Assembly (NCBI GenBank): GCA_964017155.1
Contig: OZ024864.1
Coordinates: 33,341,432-33,405,431 of the forward strand
Source: Oasisia sp. SBJ-2009
Taxonomy: Eukaryota > Annelida > Polychaeta > Sabellida > Siboglinidae
DNA length: 64,000 bases
Direction: 5' to 3'
Shown here: positions 58,335-64,000 of the stretch, piece by piece
How the letters are laid out: each line of letters starts with the position of its first letter
Numbering within the stretch: position 1 is the first letter of the stretch
The notes under the pieces: generated by a model
Database searches by the model: none
What the model saw: the letters and a program-made list of their open reading frames with translations, nothing else
What the model was told of the DNA's origin: nothing
Made by a program: the position numbers and the translations under genes

Positions 58335-58810
58335 ATCACACAGCAGTGTGGCACTATGGTATGCGTTTAATAATCTTTTTTGTATCTACAAGGTAACGTT
58401 TGCCATTTATGAAATGTTTTGACAATTATATTTCAGTCAATTTGAATCTTTCTTCCAATGGAGTGGAAATATTTGTGTAAATAGCACGTAAACATTCACA
58501 GGAGAGATTAGAGAATACATATAAAACGAATAGTAATATGTTACGGTTGATCTAATTTCTTAGTTAAAGTATTATTAATAACAAATTTCTGTATATATGA
58601 AACCATGATCATACATTCTTAAATCCCCTCCACCTTTATATATGACTGATCTGTGTATAATTCTAACTTCACTACTCCTGCCATCTCTTCGAGCTGTCCA
58701 GATATGCATTTGTTTATGGCATCTAGACTGCCTTGGGAATGGAACATAGCATTAATGTCGTACTTTTACACACAAAAACCTATATTACTACAGTTACTAC
58801 TCAACCCAAT
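58335..58810 (-). mobile_element. Inverted, diverged copy of 32325-32830
   Basis: The reverse complement resembles the 3' flank of copies A and B (for example TTATATAAAGGTGGA, ACCGTAACATATTACTAT and GAACATTCC-like blocks), but is clearly more diverged than A is from B. Probably an interspersed repeat that was already present before the segmental duplication. Confidence 0.65.
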
Positions 58811-59054
58811 ATGCTCACAGGTGATACATAAAACACTGGACATAGTTTATCACCTTACAATGTTGTAGCTACCATCTTGTCACAACATAATGAATGACCT
58901 GTGTCAGGTCATATTTTCAAGGGTTGACATGGTAACACAATAAAACAAACGTATTGAAGAATGCTGTGCAAAGTGTGGACACACAACTTATAACCAGTCA
59001 CAAACACTATTTCAGTAGACAGTTCAGCAGAATAAAAATAACATATCAACTAAA

Positions 59055-59220
59055 TAAAACAGCCCACCAGAATACTGATGGCCCACTTAAATAAAGGTAA
59101 ACCACCAAAATATACATCCCAACAGAACAAAGATAGCCCACCAGAATAAAGATAACCCACCAACATATTAAGTCCACTAGAATAAGGTAGCCCACCAGAA
59201 TTTAGACAACCCACTGGATC
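59055..59220. repeat. Degenerate minisatellite AGCCCACCAGAATAAAGAT
   Basis: About six imperfect units of 20-28 bp. Confidence 0.75.
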
Positions 59221-59739
59221 TCGCATCAAGTTGGTTTTCAACATTAGCTAACATATGTATAACCATATGGACAACAGTGAAACCTTACTTAGCCATCGAG
59301 ATTCTACATATTCACTTAATGTGTAAATTAAACAGACACTGTACAATGTCATCCATTCTGTGATAAATGACTCCTATATGCAAAGTAACACTTTTAAGAA
59401 ACTGCAAGACAATCGCATGTTTATACAGATGTATGTTTTAACCGTGCACGTCCTATAAGACATTTGAGTCAAGCAGCAGCATGATGAGAACAACATCTCT
59501 CTGCTTGCCAGTATCAGCAGTACTTCAAACAATGTCCCTCACAACTGCTGTTAGCAATATCACTTTGGTTGTATTATTCAAACCATATCTCATCTCATGG
59601 CCAGTTGAACACAGTGCCAAAAAAAATATTTACATAATTTTATTATAAATATTATATGTACAAGCAAGTGTTTTCATATTTTTAGTACATGTCTGGTCTG
59701 TGACATGAGTCATTTACAAGTATACACCTCATACAAATG

Positions 59740-60060
59740 TCTCTGACAACAGAACCATTAGTGCAAAGCAGTAATTTGTAATGGGAACCTACTGCATGGG
59801 AAAATTAAACATCAAAGGCCATTGCGGTTAACTCTGATTGCCTTGGCTTTACTGCCAATCAATTTTTATTTTGAAACTGGATGTTCTGTTTATAGTTTGA
59901 ATGAGTTGCAGGCAGAATCTTTCAAATTGCTAATTTTTTTCTGAGCTTAATAAAGTAACTACACACAAATACTGGGTAATCAGGCAGTAAGCCTTCAACA
60001 TGCATGTTCTAGTCATAAGAATAAAATAGTAAATGAAAACACCCTAGGAGTTGGTAACGC
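59740..60060 (+). mobile_element. Interspersed repeat, third family member (forward)
   Basis: Shares blocks with 61290-61560 and, reversed, 9090-9425: AAACATCAAAGG, CAATCAATTTTTATTTTGAA, CCTTCAACATGCATGTT, and a TTATGACTAGAACATG-like end. Confidence 0.58.
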
Positions 60061-60132
60061 CACTAATATTAGGATAGTCAAATGTTAAAGTATGGTTTTA
60101 GAATGAAGCCCATTACACAAATATATAATGGG

Positions 60133-60135
<3 letters not shown>

Positions 60136-60180
<45 letters not shown>

Positions 60181-60530
60181 TATATTATGCATTCAGACTT
60201 CAACGTTACTCACCATATATATATATACATATATATATATTTCTTTCTGACTGTTCTCGCGGCTTAGTTTAATGTTTGTGTACTTTTATCGATATTTTAT
60301 TTAACCTATTTATTATACATACATATATATATATATTTATTTAGCTTCAATAATTTGTGTTATATTTTTTATTTTTTTTATTGTTTATATACGTTACTAG
60401 TATATTTATGTTTTTCTTCTGGTGTGTATTTGTATTTTAGGATTTTAATGTATGTAAAGCGCCACGAACAATTTCAAATTGGATGTGGCGCTATATTAAA
60501 TAAAAAATTATATTATTAAGCCTCATTGCC
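60136..60530. repeat. TA microsatellites and an AAAGCGCCAC-type element end
   Basis: TA tracts at 60136-60190 and 60216-60241. Near 60456-60515 a short inverted motif GTAAAGCGCCACGAAC ... GATGTGGCGCTATATTAAAT resembles the ends of the AAT elements elsewhere in the window. Confidence 0.6.
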
Positions 60531-60562
60531 AACCTCGATATACACCGAGTCGTAATCTGTCA

Positions 60563-60870
60563 AACACCTGAGATAAAATCTCAAGTAATAAAAAAAATTC
60601 TTTTTGCAGTAAATTTCCGCACTTGCGCATTCATATCATCTCAAAACAAAACTGATCTTTGCTTTACATATAGTGAAACCTGCCAATACGAGGATGTGCC
60701 AAAAGGATACTTCATAATGTGTCACTGTAATAATGTCCCAGTGATATTGCAGCAGCTGTTTCTGTTGTGAAAACATTCCTTGAATTTAATAAAGTTTATT
60801 TTGTATAGTGTCATACCCAGAGAAATCATAGCTAAGAGAAATACAGTAAAATAAGACAAATTTAACAAGG
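60563..60870 (+). repeat. Direct repeat unit, first copy
   Basis: Similar to 62030-62330. Both start ACACCTGAGATAAAA, contain CAGTAAATTTCCGCACTT, TTACATATAGTGAAACCTG and GTGCCAAAAGGATACTTCAT, and run into an AATAATATTTATTTTG-type element. Confidence 0.75.
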
Positions 60871-61113
60871 AGTTTTCGGATATATGAAAATGCACAGATT
60901 TCACCCACTGCGAATTGTGCAGATTCACTCAGCATTCAGTAAAAATATTATCTTTATTCAGTTGTTACTCAGTTAAATATTTTTTTCCTCACCGCTATCA
61001 GCATTACAAGATACAGTTATAGTGTCAGTGCATGTGTGATTTATACCTTTCAAAAGGGTACTACCAGCGTCAATGAGTGAGGAAGTCACATTGTTGATGA
61101 CGTTTTTCTGCAG
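60871..61113 (+). other. Intron or flank before exon X1
   Basis: Nothing recognised. It ends with a strong acceptor, ACGTTTTTCTGCAG. Confidence 0.5.
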
Positions 61114-61173
61114 GAGGATTATGCGAATAAACTACAGGAGACAATTCACTCTCTCAAGTCAAGCCAATATGGG
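61114..61173 (+). CDS. cntrl: Coiled-coil exon X1 (probable upstream centriolin exon)
   Basis: 20 codons, phase 0-0; acceptor TTTTTCTGCAG|G, donor GGG|GTACGT. The peptide is EDYANKLQETIHSLKSSQYG. Helical and compatible with centriolin, but too short to assign alone. Grouped with X2 and X3 by strand, phase and spacing. Confidence 0.55.
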
Positions 61174-61289
61174 GTACGTGCCACGCAACTATGTGCTTTC
61201 ATATTCCAGATACTGTTTATAACATACAATAGTTCGTGCTAAGACTATATCTTAAAGCAAGGGTGCCATCTTCTCTACTCAGAATTAGC

Positions 61290-61560
61290 CGAGCAATAAT
61301 TGGTAACGAGAAGAAGTTTGCTGCTAGAACGTGGCAAAGTTAAACATCAAAGTGTATTGCAGTTAAATCTGCTCAGCTCGGTGTTATTGCTAATCAATTT
61401 TGTTTTGAAATTCGATGTTTTATTTACAATTTGAACGTGTTGCAGTGCAAACATTGTTCTGAGGTTATAAATTATCCAAACACAAATTGGCAGACAGTAA
61501 ACCTTCAACACGCATGTTGTAGTCACAAGAACGTAATATTAAATGAATCATCAATTACAA
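61290..61560 (+). mobile_element. Interspersed repeat, third family member (forward, second copy)
   Basis: Related to 59740-60060 and the reverse of 9090-9425; lies in intron X1-X2. Confidence 0.55.
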
Positions 61561-61723
61561 CCTGGAAGCTGGCACCATTGCTTTGATAACATTACTGTAT
61601 TGTATTTACTATATTTCTGTGTGAAAGTGTCGCTTAACAGTAAGATTGCTTTGTTTAAATGTAATGAAATGTAGTGGAATATATATTAAATATACTAAAA
61701 TGTTAGTGTTACTGTTCCATTAG

Positions 61724-61819
61724 GAGCTGTCTGCATCCGGCAGTGAAGAAAGTCGTCACGTTCTGTTTGTTGACGATATTGAAAGAAGAGCTCTAAAGAA
61801 ACTGAAAGTGGAACTAAAG
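61724..61819 (+). CDS. cntrl: Coiled-coil exon X2 (probable upstream centriolin exon)
   Basis: 32 codons, phase 0-0; acceptor GTTCCATTAG|G, donor CTAAAG|GTATGT. The peptide begins ELSASGSEESRHVLFVDDIE and continues RRALKKLKVELK, a linker passing into a coil that runs on smoothly into X3. Confidence 0.65.
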
Positions 61820-62029
61820 GTATGTGACAATGTGAAAGAAATTTTGGATTGCCTGTGCAACAGTTTCTGACAAATTTAAAACATTTTATTTTATCGATAC
61901 AATCTATATAGAAATGTTTTGCTTTGCTGAAGACACTAAACATAAAAGTAAAGTAAGAGTTTTAACCTTACTTTAAATGTTTAACTTGGCAATGTAGCAG
62001 TTAAGCTAAGTGCTTGCAGACATATTTTT

Positions 62030-62465
62030 AAAACACCTGAGATAAAACTCAAGTAATAAAAAAGGACTTTTTGCAGTAAATTTCCGCACTTTTGTGCATT
62101 CATGTGATGTCAAAACTGATCTTTGCATTACATATAGTGAAACCTGTCAACACCAGGATGTGCCAAAAGGATACTTCATAGTGTGTCACAGTAATAATGT
62201 CCCAGGGATATCGCAGCAGCGTTCGTTGAATGTGAGTTCTATAATAATAATAATAATAATGTTTATTTTGCATAGTGCCATATCCAGAGAATTCATAGCA
62301 CTTAACATAGACACATACAGAAAAATAAGACAAATTAAACAATATAAATACATAAATTAATGTTGTTAGTTTAAAAGTTAAAATAATAAATTATAATGTA
62401 AAATAGAGATATAAAAGAAGTTCAATTAATTAATTGCAACACAAAAATGAATAAATTACAGCAAA
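62030..62465 (+). repeat. Direct repeat unit, second copy, with AATAATGTTTATTTTG element
   Basis: 62030-62230 matches 60563-60780. 62240-62465 is the AT-rich element related to 30265-30490, with an (AAT)n start. Confidence 0.72.
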
Positions 62466-62470
62466 ATGCT

Positions 62471-63100
62471 CTAAGTCACCCTCCAGTGAAACCGGTGACT
62501 GTTCTCTGGGTCTCTAAGTCACCCTCCAGTGAGACCAGTGACTGTTCTCTGGGTCTCTAAGTCACCCTCCAGTGAGACCAGTGATTGCTCTCTGGGTCTC
62601 TAAGTCACCCTCCAGTGAGACCAATGACTCTTCTCTGGGTCTCTAAGTCACCCTCCAGTGAGACCAGTGACTGTTCTCTGGGTCTCTAAGTCACCCTCCA
62701 GTGAGACCAATGACTCTTCTCTGGGTCTCTAAGTCACCCTCCAGTGAGACCAGTGACTGTTCTCTGGGTCTCTATGTCACCCTCCAGAGAGACCAGTGAC
62801 TGTTCTCTGGGTCTCTATGTCACCCTCCAGAGAGACCAGTGATTGCTCTCTGGGTCTCTAAGTCACCCTCCAGTGAGACCAATGAATCTTCTCTGGGTCT
62901 CTAAGTCACCCTCCAGTGAGACCTGTGACTGTTCTCTGGGTCACTAAGTCACCCTCCAGTGAGACCGGTGACTGTTCTCTGGGTCTCTAAGTCACCCTCC
63001 AGTGAGACCAGTGACTGTTCTCTGGGTCTCTAAGTCACCCTCCAGTGAGACCAGTGACTGTTCTCTGGGTCTCTAAGTCAACCTCCACTGAGACCATGGA
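62471..63100. repeat. Minisatellite, 43-bp unit
   Basis: About 14.5 units containing TCTCTAAGTCACCCTCCAGT and then GAGACCAGTGACTGTTCTCTG (first 20 or so bases of each part). It ends a few bases before the acceptor of exon X3, so a unit supplies part of the polypyrimidine region. Confidence 0.96.
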
Positions 63101-63113
63101 CCGTGTGTTGTAG

Positions 63114-63283
63114 GACCGCCGGGCTGAGTTGGAAGCCCTTGACCTGGCTGTGGGACGGCAGAAGTCTCAGCTCCACCACATGAGGGAGGTGGAGAGGGAC
63201 TTACTGGGGAAGAGGGAGGACGCAGCCAGGGAACTCAAGGAGCTGAGGAGGAGCAACACGAAGACACGGCCACAGAGAAGGAG
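63114..63283 (+). CDS. cntrl: Coiled-coil exon X3 (probable centriolin exon preceding A1-type exon)
   Basis: Acceptor GTGTTGTAG|G, donor GAAGGAG|GTGGGT; phase 0 in, phase 2 out (ends AG). The peptide begins DRRAELEALDLAVGRQKSQL, then EVERDLLGKREDAARELKEL and a basic end. Exon A1 needs exactly two bases to start (AG|A), and both X3 and A1 border an intron filled with the same 21-bp minisatellite. X3 is therefore probably the exon that normally precedes A1, here belonging to a second gene copy. Confidence 0.7.
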
Positions 63284-64000
63284 GTGGGTTGGAGAGGGAG
63301 GTGGGAGGGAAGGAGAGGGAGGTGGGAGGGAAGGAGAGGGAGGTGGGAAGGAAGGAGAGGAAGGTGGGAAGGAGAGGAAGGTGGGAGGGAAGGAGAGGAA
63401 GGTGGGTGGGAAGGAGAGGGAGGTGGGAGGGAAGGAGAGGGAGGTGGGAAGGAAGGAGAGGAAGGTGGGAGGGAAGGAGAGGAAGGTGGGAGGGAAGGAG
63501 AGGAAGGTGGGAGGGCAGGAGAGGGAAGGAGAGGGAGGTGGGAGGGAAGGAGAGGGAGGTGGGAGGGAAGGAGAGGGAGGTGGGAGGGAAGGAGAGGGAG
63601 GTGGGAGGGAATGAGAGGGAGGTGGGAGGGAAGGAGAGGGAAGGAGAGGGAGGTGGGAGGGAAGGAGAGGGAGGTGGGAGGGAAGGAGAGGGAGGTGGGA
63701 GGGAAGGAGAGGAATGTGGGAGGGAAGGAGAGGGAAGGAGAGGCAGGTGGGAGGGAAGGAGAGGAAGGTGGGAGGGAAGGAGAGGGAGGTGGGAGGGAAG
63801 GAGAGGGAGGTGGGAGGGAAGATAGGGAGGTGGGAGGGAAGGAGAGGGAGGTGGGAGGGAAGGAGAGGGAGGTGGGATGGATGGAGAGGGAGGTGGGAAG
63901 GAAGGAGAGGGAGGTGGGAGGGAAGGAGAGGGAGGTGGGATGGAGAGGGAGGTGGGAGGGAAGGAGAGGGGGTGGGAGGGAAGGAGAGGGAGGTGGGAGG
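63284..64000. repeat. G-rich minisatellite, 21-bp unit (right array, runs off the window)
   Basis: Same GGAGAGGGAGG-type 21-bp unit as 3598-6161. It starts directly at the X3 donor, whose GTGGGT resembles the GTGGGAGG within the unit. The array continues past the right edge. Confidence 0.97.

Noticed and set aside
58890..58915. TGACCT-GTGTC-AGGTCA as a nuclear receptor everted repeat
   Set aside because: A single short match in unassigned spacer DNA, expected by chance and not conserved elsewhere in the window.
62471..63100. Regularly spaced 43-bp repeats resembling a CRISPR array
   Set aside because: Units are contiguous without unique spacers and lie in a eukaryotic intron: a minisatellite.

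Overview
The window is eukaryotic nuclear DNA: short exons with GT/AG borders, large introns, abundant micro- and minisatellites, and decayed transposons. Codon use, intron structure and short interspersed elements carrying a TTTATATAGCGC-like motif next to an (AAT)n tract suggest a marine invertebrate animal. Phylum cannot be fixed from the window. The only gene recognised with confidence is a centriolin (CNTRL) homologue on the + strand. Centriolin is a long coiled-coil protein of the mother centriole and midbody. Recognition rests on exon peptides that match human centriolin segment by segment and in order (from memory, no alignment run).

Layout: 1-1465 is a composite microsatellite. 1466-3397 is unique sequence with two striking inverted repeats and a candidate promoter plus signal-peptide exon of an unknown gene. 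3398-3597 is a 200-N gap. 3598-6161 is a 21-bp G-rich minisatellite. 6573-30803 carries 20 exons (A1-A20) encoding about 800 residues, the C-terminal part of centriolin through its stop codon. All exon phases agree, but exons A4 and A7 each contain an in-frame TGA. Most introns carry their own private minisatellite.

The 3' third of this copy plus its downstream flank (about 18.85-39.41 kb) is repeated at 44.39-54.95 kb (copy B). Copy B keeps exons 13, 14, 16, 18, 19 and 20 with open frames. It has lost exons 15 and 17, both phase 0-0, so the frame would survive skipping. The two copies differ by datable insertions: a hAT-like element and a 3.86-kb pure (TCTG)n tract only in A, and two TTAA/TA-flanked elements only in B.

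The spacer at 39.4-44.4 kb holds a dead LINE reverse transcriptase fragment and a Tc1-like end. 54.95-61.1 kb holds repeats only. At 61.1-63.3 kb three further coiled-coil exons (X1-X3) appear, followed by the same 21-bp minisatellite that precedes exon A1. X3 ends in the phase that A1 needs. The simplest reading is a head-to-tail tandem gene arrangement, with the next copy entering at the right edge. The alternative is a scaffolding error around the gap.
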